Origin: Flavobacteriaceae bacterium PRS1
GTDB lineage: Bacteria; Bacteroidota; Bacteroidia; Flavobacteriales; Flavobacteriaceae
Direction of reading: 5' to 3'
NCBI GenBank assembly: GCA_003709165.1
Contig: RDRZ01000001.1
Coordinates: forward strand, 1 to 64,000
DNA: 64,000 nucleotides
A model generated the notes under the pieces. The model saw nothing but the letters and a program-made list of their open reading frames with translations. It did no database searches and was not told where the DNA came from. A program made the position numbers and the translations under genes. Within the stretch, counting starts at the first letter, position 1. Every line of letters begins with the position of its first letter. Below are positions 56,701 through 64,000 of the stretch, piece by piece.

Positions 56701-58207
56701 AGTTTACATTGGCTGCAAAATTATAATTGTATATATCTTCAGAAAAATCTACTAATCCATTAAATTGAAGGTCTAAATTTTTATCCTTGGCAACCAGGTT
56801 GCCATTAAATATCATTTCTTGTATAGTTCCTGAAACAACAATATCACTATAACTATAGCTATTATACTCTAAATTATAAATATCTCCTGAAACAAAGATA
56901 TTAAGTAATTGTATTGTAAACCCTTTACCATTTACATCAAGGTTTACAGATGCTTTTCCAACTTTTGGATTATTTAAAAACCTTCCTAAATCAAAATCGT
57001 CTAAAGTTATATTCCCCTTGTAGGATGCATTGTCAATATTATCAATATCGTTCATTTCTAAATTAGCAATTATATAGCCTAGTTTAGTATCCATTTCAAT
57101 ATCAGCATTTAAAGTTTTAGAAGTCACTATCGTGCTGCCATGAATAGTGAATTTTCCTAATTCATTTAAAGATGATGGCAATGATTTGCCAAGTACATTG
57201 GGCAGCAATGCTTTTAAGTCTTTATATGTTGAAGAAAGCCTTTTAAAATGAGCATCCATAACAAAATTACCTCTCTCTTTATTAAACAGGTTTTTAAAAT
57301 TGATGGTTCCGTCAATTAAAGTTTCACGAGAAGTTTTGAGAAACAAGTTGTTTGCAATTAAATCGTTTAAAGTGCCTGAAAGCGTAACATTAAACGTTGC
57401 ACTTTGATTTTTACCAAATTCGTTATAAAATTTGTTAAGCTCATTTAAAGCAATTTTAGAGTCAATAAATGTTGCACTCACTTTAACGCTATCAACAAAA
57501 TATTGTAAATCTTTTCGATTATAATCAAATTTCAAACTGCCTTTAAGTGTTGAGTTTTCAGTTTTAATTTGAAGATTTTCAAAAGTCATTCCCTGTAAAG
57601 AATAGTTAAAATTTGTTATTAGGTTTTTAATTTCTACACCACGAGTATCTTTAAAACTAAACTTGTTTATTCTTGCGCTAACAATAGGTCCACTAATTAA
57701 AAAATTTGTAGCATTAATGTTTAGGTCTTTAAAAACAAAAACCTGTTGTATGTCACGATTTTCATTGCTTAATCTAAATTCACTATTGTAAATGGACACA
57801 TCACTTGATGATAATAAAAAAGTATTTGTTTTTTTTTCTTTTTTTCTTTCATCAAACTTTGCAACAAAAATGTTCAGGTTGGTTTCTGTTTCGCCATTAT
57901 ATGTTTTTAAATTAAAGGTAAGTCCGATTATATCAATATCACCAAAAGTTAATTTTTTATCATATAATTTTTTAAAACTTAAAATGGATGTGTTTAATTC
58001 AATAATACTAAACAGTGTATCGTTTTTATGGTCTGCTATGTAGATGTTTTTAAGTTCAATATCACCATTAAACTGCAAGCCTACTTTTTCTATATTTATG
58101 TTAGTGCCAAAGTCTTCATCCAACCTTTTTGTTGCGTAGTTACCAAGATGTATTTGTACAGCAGGAATGGAGAGTACCAACACCAAAATGATGAAAAGAA
58201 GTAGCAA
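53720..58207 (-). CDS. tamB: TamB-like translocation/assembly protein
   Basis: A 1495-residue protein with an N-terminal signal anchor (LLLFIILVLVLSIPAVQIHLG) and a very long AsmA/TamB-type beta-rich body; the last 400 residues are the TamB domain (KQGGTLVWEGDPLKAQINIEAVYD, GLIQKEFKV, FDLSFPSVN). It would bridge inner and outer membranes for lipid or protein transport. The only start codon in frame is TTG at 58207. The frame stays open 21 more codons upstream (KVITLSRIKKVLKIAAKIVA) with the basic residues expected before the anchor, but has no ATG, GTG or TTG, so the true start may be mutated or unusual. Confidence 0.88.
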   Translation of the reverse strand: MLLLFIILVLVLSIPAVQIHLGNYATKRLDEDFGTNINIEKVGLQFNGDIELKNIYIADHKNDTLFSIIELNTSILSFKKLYDKKLTFGDIDIIGLTFNLKTYNGETETNLNIFVAKFDERKKEKKTNTFLLSSSDVSIYNSEFRLSNENRDIQQVFVFKDLNINATNFLISGPIVSARINKFSFKDTRGVEIKNLITNFNYSLQGMTFENLQIKTENSTLKGSLKFDYNRKDLQYFVDSVKVSATFIDSKIALNELNKFYNEFGKNQSATFNVTLSGTLNDLIANNLFLKTSRETLIDGTINFKNLFNKERGNFVMDAHFKRLSSTYKDLKALLPNVLGKSLPSSLNELGKFTIHGSTIVTSKTLNADIEMDTKLGYIIANLEMNDIDNIDNASYKGNITLDDFDLGRFLNNPKVGKASVNLDVNGKGFTIQLLNIFVSGDIYNLEYNSYSYSDIVVSGTIQEMIFNGNLVAKDKNLDLQFNGLVDFSEDIYNYNFAANVNYANLNALNFVSKDSTSIFTGQVKMNMKGTNLDNAQGSVSFINTLYKNQNDEYYFKDFSISSYFENGIRYIDVNSPDIIEGSLYGKFKFRDVTKLLENSFGNIYANYLPHELSSDQFINFNFKIYNKIAEVFYPDLKLGSNTFIKGRVESDAKNLNLTFKSPQIRLDDYFANNIQLTINNRNPIFNTYIEIDSINTKYYNTSKFSLINVTKNDTLFIKTEFRGGKSNEDNFSLNLFYTINEENNSVFGFKKSEIEFKNNVWFVNEEKNNLNKIEFDRSFRNIKIDNLRLSYLKEEIELSGIIRDSSSYKNFNLTFKDVELAKITPRIDSLALAGKVNGMLSIQQQNAAYFPESKITIDDFKVNNFNLGSFKANIKGNKSLTNYSVNVSLKDDTTESLKVVGNLDVSGTNSNLDLDINFNKFILNPLNPFGGGVITNIRGEITGKAKVTGRLQRPQINGQLTLDNGGLSMPYLNIDYAFNDNTTIGLKEQSFIFNKANLEDTEFFSKATLSGNISHINFSKWSLGLSIDTNKLLVLNTEDSEDALYYGTAFVSGIINVDGPMDQLVIIADVTTEEGTVFKIPLNDTETFVNLSYIHFLTPEEKEARLKGEIIVQKYIKGLELDFDLSVNENAEIEIVIDKDTGSSIKGRGNGVVLAQINTNGKFKMYGDFIVDVGTYNFVYGGLIQKEFKVKQGGTLVWEGDPLKAQINIEAVYDDIVANPSVLLDNPVNRSIPVEVRILLSGNLEKPDPIFDLSFPSVNTTLNSELQYRLNSNESKQLQALSLLATGSFFNQLKFDQQAIYGNLAERASAIISSFFNDADGKVKFGIDYQLGQDTPEYQTDDRLGVTLSTKLSDRVLINGKVGVPIGGVNETVVAGDFEIEVLLNEEGNFSMKFFNRENDIRNFGEQIGYTQGMGISYNVEFDNFRELLAKIFKGNKKSNEEDKKNSDENALPEYLSFKKKRHIKTVKKAVNLPFSQNNTLRKRLSSNFWAKYD

Positions 58208-58366
58208 GATTGCTACAATTTTTGCTGCTATTTTTAAAACTTTTTTGATACGTGATAAAGTTATAACTTTCTATAAGAATAAACTACATTTGTATTTACG
58301 AAAATATAAAAGATTTAGACTTCTTATTAAACTTAAAACTAACATTATTGTGCCTAAATTTTATTT

Positions 58367-59389
58367 ATGAATTCCCAAAATATTTATATACTAGGAATTG
58401 AATCTTCTTGCGACGATACTGCTTCATCTGTAATTTGCAACGGAAAAGTTATAAGCAATGTTGTGGCAAATCAAAAAATTCATGCCGAATATGGTGGTGT
58501 TGTACCCGAATTAGCCTCAAGAGCGCATCAGCAAAATATAGTTCCAGTTGTACATCAAGCATTAAAAAAAGCTGAGATTAACAAATATCAACTTAATGCT
58601 GTTGCTTTTACTCGTGGTCCTGGGTTAATGGGTTCGTTGCTTGTTGGTACGTCTTTTTCAAAATCTTTGGCTTATGGATTAAATATTCCGCTTATAGATG
58701 TAAACCACATGCAAGCACATATTTTGGCACATTTTATTGATGAAGACGGTTTTGAAAAACCTAAATTTCCGTTTTTGGCCTTGACTATTTCCGGAGGCCA
58801 CACACAAATTGTAAAAGTGAATGACTATTTTGATATGGAAGTTATTGGTGAAACCATAGACGATGCTGTTGGTGAAGCCTTTGATAAAAGCGGAAAAATT
58901 TTAGGTTTAAATTATCCTGCTGGATCAGAAATTGACAAACTTGCACAGTCAGGTAATCCTAAAGCTTTCAAATTTACAAAGCCAAAAGTTGAGGGTTTAA
59001 ACTTTAGTTTTTCAGGCTTTAAAACTGCTGTTTTATATTTTATTCAGCGCGAGGTAAAAGTTAATCCAAACTTTATAAAAGAAAATCTAAACGATATTTG
59101 TGCTTCTATACAATATACTATTATCGGAATTTTAATTGATAAACTAAAATTGGCGACAAAGCAAACTGGCATAAACCAAATTGCAATTGGTGGTGGCGTT
59201 TCGGCAAATTCAGGAATACGAAAAGCCTTAAAAGATGGCGAACAAAAATTTGGGTGGAAAACTTATATTCCAAAATTTGAATTCACTACAGACAATGCTG
59301 CAATGATTGCCATTGTTGGCTATTTAAAGTATTTAGATAAAGATTTTGCTGGACAGGATGTGATGGCTTCGGCAAGGCTTAAAATTTAA
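58367..59389 (+). CDS. tsaD: tRNA t6A threonylcarbamoyltransferase TsaD
   Basis: A 340-residue Kae1/TsaD protein. GIESSCDDTASSVI at the start, VPELASRAHQQNIVPVV and MQAHILAHF with the iron-binding histidines, LTISGGHTQIV, GEAFDKSGK and IGGGVSANSGIR are all present. With TsaB and TsaE (tsaE is at 40299) it makes t6A37 in ANN-decoding tRNAs. It is divergent from tamB. The TfoX remnant follows after four bases. Confidence 0.95.
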   Translation: MNSQNIYILGIESSCDDTASSVICNGKVISNVVANQKIHAEYGGVVPELASRAHQQNIVPVVHQALKKAEINKYQLNAVAFTRGPGLMGSLLVGTSFSKSLAYGLNIPLIDVNHMQAHILAHFIDEDGFEKPKFPFLALTISGGHTQIVKVNDYFDMEVIGETIDDAVGEAFDKSGKILGLNYPAGSEIDKLAQSGNPKAFKFTKPKVEGLNFSFSGFKTAVLYFIQREVKVNPNFIKENLNDICASIQYTIIGILIDKLKLATKQTGINQIAIGGGVSANSGIRKALKDGEQKFGWKTYIPKFEFTTDNAAMIAIVGYLKYLDKDFAGQDVMASARLKI

Positions 59390-59393
59390 AGAT

Positions 59394-59672
59394 ATGCCAT
59401 ACAACGAAACTATAGCAATCAGAATTAGAGAGCAACTTAAACTTTTTATACCAATGCAAGATGACTGTTGGTATAGTAAAAGAGGATTTGGTAGTTAGGA
59501 TTATTGCTTCTAAAATGGAAACTATTATGCAAAATTAAAATGTTGACCTATGGATTTTACCAAACGAGCTATGAAAGAATTTATTTATGTAGCTTCTGAA
59601 GGCTTTAAAACTGAATCTCAATTATTACATTGGATAGAACTTGGTTTAGAACACGCAAAAAGCAAGTTGTAA
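59394..59672 (+). pseudogene. TfoX N-terminal domain protein, decayed
   Basis: The start reads MPYNETIAIRIREQLKLF, as in small TfoX/Sxy N-domain proteins. The same frame ends MDFTKRAMKEFIYVASEGFK followed by ...LLHWIELGLEHAKSKL, matching the PMDFTGRPMKGFVFV part of the family. Between them stops occur at TAG 59496, TAA 59511 and TGA 59544, and about a third of the normal middle (the GGLCFMVDGKM region) is gone. It is a relic of about 93 codons. Position coordinates of the stops are approximate. Confidence 0.7.
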
Positions 59673-59698
59673 TTACTAAATCTTTTTATCTTCGTAAC

Positions 59699-60500
59699 AT
59701 GCAGTTATTCCACAATCCAAATATTTCTAATAAAACCAAACTGTTTTCTTTTAGCAAAGAAGAAAGTAGGCATATAGTTAAAGTGCTTCGGAAAAAGATA
59801 GGAGACAAACTGGATATTACTAACGGAATGGGTTGGCTATTTACATCGAAAATAATAAGTGCTGATATTAAAAAATGTGTGGTGTCAATTGAGACAAAAA
59901 CACTTCAACCCAAAAAAAACCAGCTGCTCCTCCTCCTATAATTGCTACTTTCATTAAAGCATTATTTTTCTGATATAAGCAGATTTTTCATGGCAGATTG
60001 AATACCATCCAGGGTCATTGGGTACATTTGCTGATTCATAAACAAAAATGAACGACCGCTATGAATGGTTTCTGGAAAAAGCTACCGAAATTGGTATCGA
60101 CAGCATCACTCCTATTATTTGCGACCATAGTGAACGGAAAATCATTAAGCACCAACGCTTTGAGAAGATATTACAATCTGTAATGAAACAGTCGCTGCAA
60201 TGTTATTTACCACAATTAAACCAAGAAATATCGTTTAAGAAATTTATAAATCAAGATTTAAAAGGACAGTTATTTATTGCACATTGCAACAAAAGGGATA
60301 GAAAATCACTTAAAAGCGAACTATTATCAAAACAAGATATAACCATTTTAATTGGTCCAGAAGGCGATTTTTCTGTTAAAGAAATTGAAATGGCTATCCA
60401 AAATAAATTTATTCCCGTAACTTTGGGAGAAACCAGATTACGAACTGAAACTGCTGCTATTATAGCGTGTCATAGTGCAGCAAATACAAATGAATCTTAA
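59699..60500 (+). pseudogene. rsmE: 16S rRNA m3U1498 methyltransferase, disrupted by replaced internal segment
   Basis: The N-terminal PUA-like part (MQLFHNPNISNKTKLFSFSK to CVVSIETKTLQPKK) is open from ATG 59699 to about 59910. The C-terminal SPOUT knot is open from 60048 in another frame (MNDRYEWFLEKATEIGIDSI, LIGPEGDFSVKEIEMA, LGETRLRTETAAI). In between, where about 11 residues such as LHIAIAPTK are normal, lie about 130 foreign bases (59912-60045) with a stop at 59939. On the opposite strand these read MKVAIIGGGAAGFF, the start of an HI0933-type flavoprotein, plus the end of another gene. The enzyme cannot be made as one chain. Confidence 0.85.
59913..60045 (-). pseudogene. Antisense fragment: 5' end of HI0933-like flavoprotein plus 3' end of upstream gene
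   Basis: On the minus strand ATG 59954 begins MKVAIIGGGAAGFF, the dinucleotide-binding start of the NAD(P)/FAD-dependent oxidoreductase (HI0933/BaiN) family, cut at an A-tract after 14 codons. A frame before it reads ESANVPNDPGWYSICHEKSA and YIRKIML, ending with TAA that overlaps the ATG as TAATG, a classic coupled junction of two genes. The fragment sits inside rsmE. Confidence 0.6.
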
Positions 60501-61197
60501 CTTAAACACCGATAACGGATTAATTCTTTCCTTTTGGGAAAGATGTCCAAAGGACAGAAAGGGCATTTTCTCTTTTCTCTTTTGTCTTTTTTCTCTTATC
60601 TTATTCTCCCAAGACATCGCCATTTTAAAATACAAAGGTGGAGGCGATTGGTATAGTAATCCAACATCGTTACCAAATCTTATTAAATTCTGCAATGATA
60701 ACATCAATACTAAAATCAATCCCAAACCACAAACTGTAGAAACTGGAAGTATTGATATTTTTCAATATCCTTTTATTCACATGACAGGACATGGAAACGT
60801 GTTTTTTAACGATACTGATGCCAAAAATTTACGAAACTATTTAATATCTGGAGGTTTTTTGCATATTGACGATAATTACGGAATGCAACCTTACATTACC
60901 AAAGAATTAAAGAAAATTTTTCCAGATAAAGAATTAATTGAACTTCCAAAAAACCATGAGATTTTTAATATTGCTTATAAATTCCCAGAGGGATTGCCAA
61001 AAATACATGAACACGATGGCAAGCGCCCACAAGCATTTGGTTTTTTTTTTGAAGGCAGACTCGTGCTGCTTTTTACTTTTGAAAGTGATTTAGGTGATGG
61101 CTGGGAAGATGCCGAAGTACATAATGATCCTAAAGAAGTGAGAGAAAAGGCCTTGAAAATGGGAGCAAATATTATAAAATTTGCTTTTGAAAACTAA
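60490..61197 (+). CDS. DUF4159 domain-containing exported protein
   Basis: A protein of up to 235 residues. The DUF4159 part starts at AILKYKGGGDWYSNPTSLPNLIKFCN and includes YPFIHMTGHGNVFF, LRNYLISGGFLHIDDNYGM and GFFFEGRLVLLFTFESDLGDGWED. The hydrophobic stretch IFSFLFCLFSLILFSQ is a signal sequence, but it has no ATG directly before it; the nearest ATG is 60490, inside the end of rsmE, with a repeat-like sequence (60526-60563) read through in between. The product therefore has an odd N-terminus with about 27 extra residues. Periplasmic; function unknown. Confidence 0.75.
   Translation: MNLNLNTDNGLILSFWERCPKDRKGIFSFLFCLFSLILFSQDIAILKYKGGGDWYSNPTSLPNLIKFCNDNINTKINPKPQTVETGSIDIFQYPFIHMTGHGNVFFNDTDAKNLRNYLISGGFLHIDDNYGMQPYITKELKKIFPDKELIELPKNHEIFNIAYKFPEGLPKIHEHDGKRPQAFGFFFEGRLVLLFTFESDLGDGWEDAEVHNDPKEVREKALKMGANIIKFAFEN
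60526..60563. repeat. Repeat-like sequence at DUF4159 start
   Basis: CTTTCCTTTTGGGAAAG followed by ATGTCCAAAGGACAGAAAG contains two short dyads (CTTTCC/GGAAAG and GTCC/GGAC). It resembles an intergenic repeat family that I recall from Flavobacterium-type genomes. It lies where the start of the DUF4159 gene would be. Confidence 0.4.
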
Positions 61198-61391
61198 TAA
61201 CAAGTACGGATTACTATTGGCAATTATTGATTTAGGGTAGTTAAATAAGTTTTCTTATATACCTTTTCATGAGTTTTTTGGCTAAAAAACCTAATCAATT
61301 AATATACTTTTTTCTAAAGTTAAACCATTGGAAAACTTTCCTTTTTCGCAGTACTCCTTAGCCTTGGATAAGGGGTTTAGAAATTGGGATG
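61198..61391. other. Intergenic region
   Basis: Spacer downstream of the DUF4159 gene. A weak GGTTTTTTAGCC-type hairpin at about 61269-61289 may stop transcription. No gene is seen. Confidence 0.35.
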
Positions 61392-61418
61392 CCTGTCTGC
61401 AGACAGGCAGGCTTTTTT
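61392..61418 (+). terminator. Palindrome with T run, terminator-like
   Basis: CCTGTCTGCAGACAGG (61392-61407) is a perfect 16-base palindrome followed by CAGGCTTTTTTG. It would act as a terminator for plus-strand transcripts; the sequence also resembles the CCTGCC-type intergenic repeats. Confidence 0.6.
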
Positions 61419-61511
61419 GTTTAAGAGCATTTAGTATTCTTTAATAAATGTCAACCTCGCTAACTTCTTTAACCAACAAAGGTAACATAGGTGGTAACAC
61501 CAAATATTTTT

Positions 61512-62411
61512 CTAATATTTGTTAGGAACAGGCAATGGTTCTGCAATAATAGGTTTTTCTACTTCCACATAAATAGTACAAGGTTCACAACGTATTCCTC
61601 CACAAATAGGAGTGAAAATTACTTCATAATTACCAAAATTGCTAAAACTGTAGTTAAAGGTTTTGCCCTTACCAGATTGTATGATATTATTTTTGGTATC
61701 CACAATACTCCATATGTAGCTTACATCACAATTTTCAGGATTACAAGCATAATCGGGAGCGGTAAACGTATAGTACTTAGACGGTTTTAACTCAATGTTT
61801 TTACCACAAGTTACAGCGTTTGTATCCGATGCTGGGATAGTAATTTTTAAATCAGGGTTTTGTGGAATAGGAAGTAAATATGTGGTTACCGTTACATAAT
61901 CTGTTAGCCACTCTCCACAATTACAATCTGTTTGTTGTTGGCAACATTCAATAGTAAACGGATCACTTCTATCCAAACATAACCTTTCCGAATCTTCAAC
62001 AATTAAAGACCAAGACCTTGGTGGGTCGCAAGGAATACCCGATGGAATGGTGTAAGTATAGGTGCCCGTAGGTAAATTGGTGGCAATAACCTGATAAACT
62101 GTTGCGTTCGTGTTATCAAACAAGGAAATATTAACTGTTCCTGTTGCTGTTGTTCCGTTCCAATTTAAAACTATAGTATCACCTGGGCAATACTTTTTAT
62201 CTTGACCAATATCTGTAATGCTTATTTCACAAGGTTCAGGCTCTTGTTCAGATGAATAGCAAATAACAATCCCGCAAACATTACAATTTACGTCTTTCAC
62301 TCTTATTTTTAAACAGAAATAAAAATCTACATCACAGCAATCTAAATTTAAAGCTAAAGGGTCTATAACATCTAAAATAACACTGGAATTTATAATGGCT
62401 GGAAGTCCATC
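61512..62411 (-). pseudogene. 5'-truncated copy of Cys-rich extracellular repeat protein
   Basis: The frame is open from a TAA at 62412-62414 to the TAG at 61512. It begins DGLPAIINSSVILDVIDPLA, directly parallel to GSPAILNNSVNLDIIDPLTL in the upstream gene, but has no ATG; the first usable start is a GTG at 62300. It then follows the upstream protein to the end (Cys-pairs, CPGDTIVLNWNGTTATGTVN, GKTFNYSFSNFGNYEVIFTPICGGIRC). It ends EVEKPIIAEPLPVPNKY, which the upstream copy lacks. This is a tandem partial duplication with the 5' part missing. Confidence 0.7.
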
Positions 62412-62426
62412 TTAAGTTCTTCTTAG

Positions 62427-62461
62427 AACAAACAGTCTCTTATTTTAAGAGACTGTTTGTT
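62427..62461 (-). terminator. Strong hairpin after right-edge gene
   Basis: AACAAACAGTCTCTTA (62427-62442) and TAAGAGACTGTTTGTT (62446-62461) form a perfect 16-bp stem with a three-base loop, just after the stop of the gene at 62469. The T run is weak on either side. It also marks the junction with the truncated copy. Confidence 0.65.
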
Positions 62462-62468
62462 TAAAAAC

Positions 62469-64000
62469 TTATTCTACAGCAATGCTTATAAAACAAGGCC
62501 TGCATTCTTTGCTTCCACATATTGGCGTGAAAAATACTTTATATAATCCTCCTCCTTTGACAAAACTATAATTGAAAGTTTTACCGGTTCCAGATTGTAT
62601 AATATTGTTAGCACTATCTATAACTTCCCATTTATAGCTAGCTCTACAATTTGCTGAAGTGCAAATATAATTAGGTGCTGTAAATGAATAATGTATAGAA
62701 GATCTTAATTTGATTTTGCTACCACAAGTAACTTTTTCTCCTAAGTATGGTTTAATAGCTGTCTTTATTTTAGGGTCATATGGTATTTGCTTTAACTTTC
62801 TTTTAATGATAATAGAATTATTCTCCCATTTTCCGCAATCACATTCTGTTTGCTCACAGCATTCTATAGTAAAAACAGGGCCATAATTCCAACATGTTTT
62901 TTGAGGGTCTTCAATATAAAACTGCCAAGACCTTGCTGGTTCACAAGGAATACCAGTAGGAATTGTATAAGTGTATGAACCAGAATTAGGAATGTTAGTT
63001 GCAATTATCTGGTAAACAACCCAATTGGTAACATCAATTAAAGAAAGGTTTACTAAACCTGAAGGTGATGTTCCAGACCAATTTATGGTAACAGTATCTC
63101 CGGGGCAGAAACTTTTACTGATAGCAGAGTCAGTAATTTTTAAGTCACACGGTTTTGGTGGAGGCTCAGATGTATAGCAAATAATTTTTTCGCATACATT
63201 ACAGTCCACATCTTTAACTCTTACTTTTAAACAGAAAGAAATTTTAACATCACAGCAGTCTAAATTTAAGGTTAACGGATCTATAATATCTAAATTAACA
63301 CTATTGTTTAAAATTGCAGGTGAACCTAAAAGCCAACTTAAACTACTTGTATTATTGTCACTTGCATTTAAAAGTAAACCTGCAAGGTTTGTAGTGGTTG
63401 TAGATAGGATCCCAAAATTACCCATATCGTCCGGTTTACAATCTTCGTTAGAGTATTCTATATGGTAATCGATCATAGATATTTCTACTTCTTGTATAGA
63501 CACATTACCTCCATTTATGCTTACACTAAAACTACCGTTGTTTTCTGTAAGTGTAGCTTCAAAACCATCAATGTCACAACATGGTGTTGGGTTTGGCTCA
63601 TCAACACAAGCCCAACAGAAATTATCAAATGAAATTTCTTCACTTGGTCTACTATGGTAGTCTGAAGATAATGCTACGCCTTGTACATCTTTAATAAGAT
63701 TTAACCATGCAGTTACGGCAGTAGCACCACTAAGTTTTTCAGCATTTCCAGTGCCATCATAATAATGAATTATCCATGAACCAAATTTATTTGAAGGTAA
63801 TTCAGCATTGTTACTTTGTTCTAGCGGCAAACAATATTTTTTCCATATATCTTTGGGAATTATGGGGTTTGCAGGATCAGCAACAAACACTGCTCTAAAT
63901 CCCTTAATTTGTCCTCCGTTTGGTGGAGGATATAGTAGAATATTAGTATTAGTAAATCTAGATCTCATAAAATCCTGGTAATCAGCAATAGAAGTAATTT
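62469..64000 (-). CDS. Large Cys-rich extracellular repeat protein, partial
   Basis: At least 509 codons; the frame stays open past an ATG at 63968 to the right edge (ITSIADYQDF precedes it), so the start lies outside. Residue layout: an N-terminal region with NGGQIKGFRAVFVADPANP and ATAVTAWLNLIKDVQGVALS, many CC and CxxC pairs (NFCWACVDEPNPTPCCDIDG; LDCCDVKISFC; CNVCEKIICY; ECCEQTECDCG), a Kre9/KNH-like Ig domain (CPGDTVTINWSGTSPSGLVN ... SGSYTYTIPTGIPC), and a final PKD-like block (NIIQSGTGKTFNYSFVKGGG). Surely exported or surface-bound. No T9SS domain is seen at its end. Confidence 0.65.
   Translation of the reverse strand, partial: ITSIADYQDFMRSRFTNTNILLYPPPNGGQIKGFRAVFVADPANPIIPKDIWKKYCLPLEQSNNAELPSNKFGSWIIHYYDGTGNAEKLSGATAVTAWLNLIKDVQGVALSSDYHSRPSEEISFDNFCWACVDEPNPTPCCDIDGFEATLTENNGSFSVSINGGNVSIQEVEISMIDYHIEYSNEDCKPDDMGNFGILSTTTTNLAGLLLNASDNNTSSLSWLLGSPAILNNSVNLDIIDPLTLNLDCCDVKISFCLKVRVKDVDCNVCEKIICYTSEPPPKPCDLKITDSAISKSFCPGDTVTINWSGTSPSGLVNLSLIDVTNWVVYQIIATNIPNSGSYTYTIPTGIPCEPARSWQFYIEDPQKTCWNYGPVFTIECCEQTECDCGKWENNSIIIKRKLKQIPYDPKIKTAIKPYLGEKVTCGSKIKLRSSIHYSFTAPNYICTSANCRASYKWEVIDSANNIIQSGTGKTFNYSFVKGGGLYKVFFTPICGSKECRPCFISIAVE

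Overview
The window is AT-rich chromosomal DNA of a member of the Bacteroidota, almost certainly Flavobacteriaceae. The support is a response regulator fused to a PglZ domain (PorX, the type IX secretion regulator), an LpxC-FabZ fusion with flavobacterial lpx gene order, a fused glutamate formimidoyltransferase/cyclodeaminase, a few TAnnTTTG-type -7 promoter elements and the near absence of Shine-Dalgarno sequences. I see no tRNA, rRNA, CRISPR array, transposase or phage structural gene.

Layout. 1-3.9 kb: end of a molybdenum hydroxylase large subunit, a MobA/MocA-like nucleotidyltransferase, and a pseudouridine-breakdown pair (psuG, psuK) divergent from a BtpA-family gene. 3.9-9.7 kb: slipin, a broken S41 peptidase behind a perfect 22-bp palindrome, small flavobacterial proteins, and an accessory patch with a foldback element, a ParDE-type toxin-antitoxin pair and a large hairpin. 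9.7-13.1 kb: CPXCG protein, SF2 helicase, DUF3817, MscS-type channel. 13.3-18.2 kb: leucine operon leuC-leuD-leuA-leuB, with leuB broken. 18.5-31.5 kb: thioesterase, histidine breakdown, two tandem LolA-like proteins, a BNR-repeat protein, a TruA-like synthase, prohibitin, a vWA membrane protein and fabG. 31.6-37.4 kb: sucD and the lipid A cluster (lpxD, lpxC-fabZ, lpxA, efp, second lpxD-like gene). 37.4-45.4 kb: HD hydrolase, porX, tsaE, ald, and a decayed sugar aminotransferase next to a nucleotide-sugar dehydratase/epimerase. 45.4-53.7 kb: proline dehydrogenase, aroB, Lrp regulator, M14 peptidase and XRE regulator around a palindrome-rich control region, and an operon of an N-acetylglucosamine kinase-like gene, gapA and pfkA. 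53.7-61.2 kb: tamB, tsaD, a TfoX remnant, a disrupted rsmE and a DUF4159 gene. 61.5-64 kb: a cysteine-rich extracellular repeat protein and its 5'-truncated copy.

The most striking property is gene decay. At least six genes are broken: S41 peptidase (two in-frame TAA), leuB (in-frame TAG plus a frameshift in an A9 run), a LolA-like gene (frameshift in the signal peptide), a DegT aminotransferase (TAG plus two frameshifts), TfoX (several stops and a deletion) and rsmE (an internal stretch replaced by antisense DNA carrying the start of an unrelated gene). tamB, the HD hydrolase and the DUF4159 gene also lack an obvious normal start. Several lesions are single substitutions in otherwise open frames, so decay is recent. 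This suggests relaxed selection, perhaps in a host-associated or nutrient-rich setting, although draft assembly error has to be excluded. Several families of short perfect palindromes (TCCCGATA-NN-TATCGGGA and others) sit between genes.
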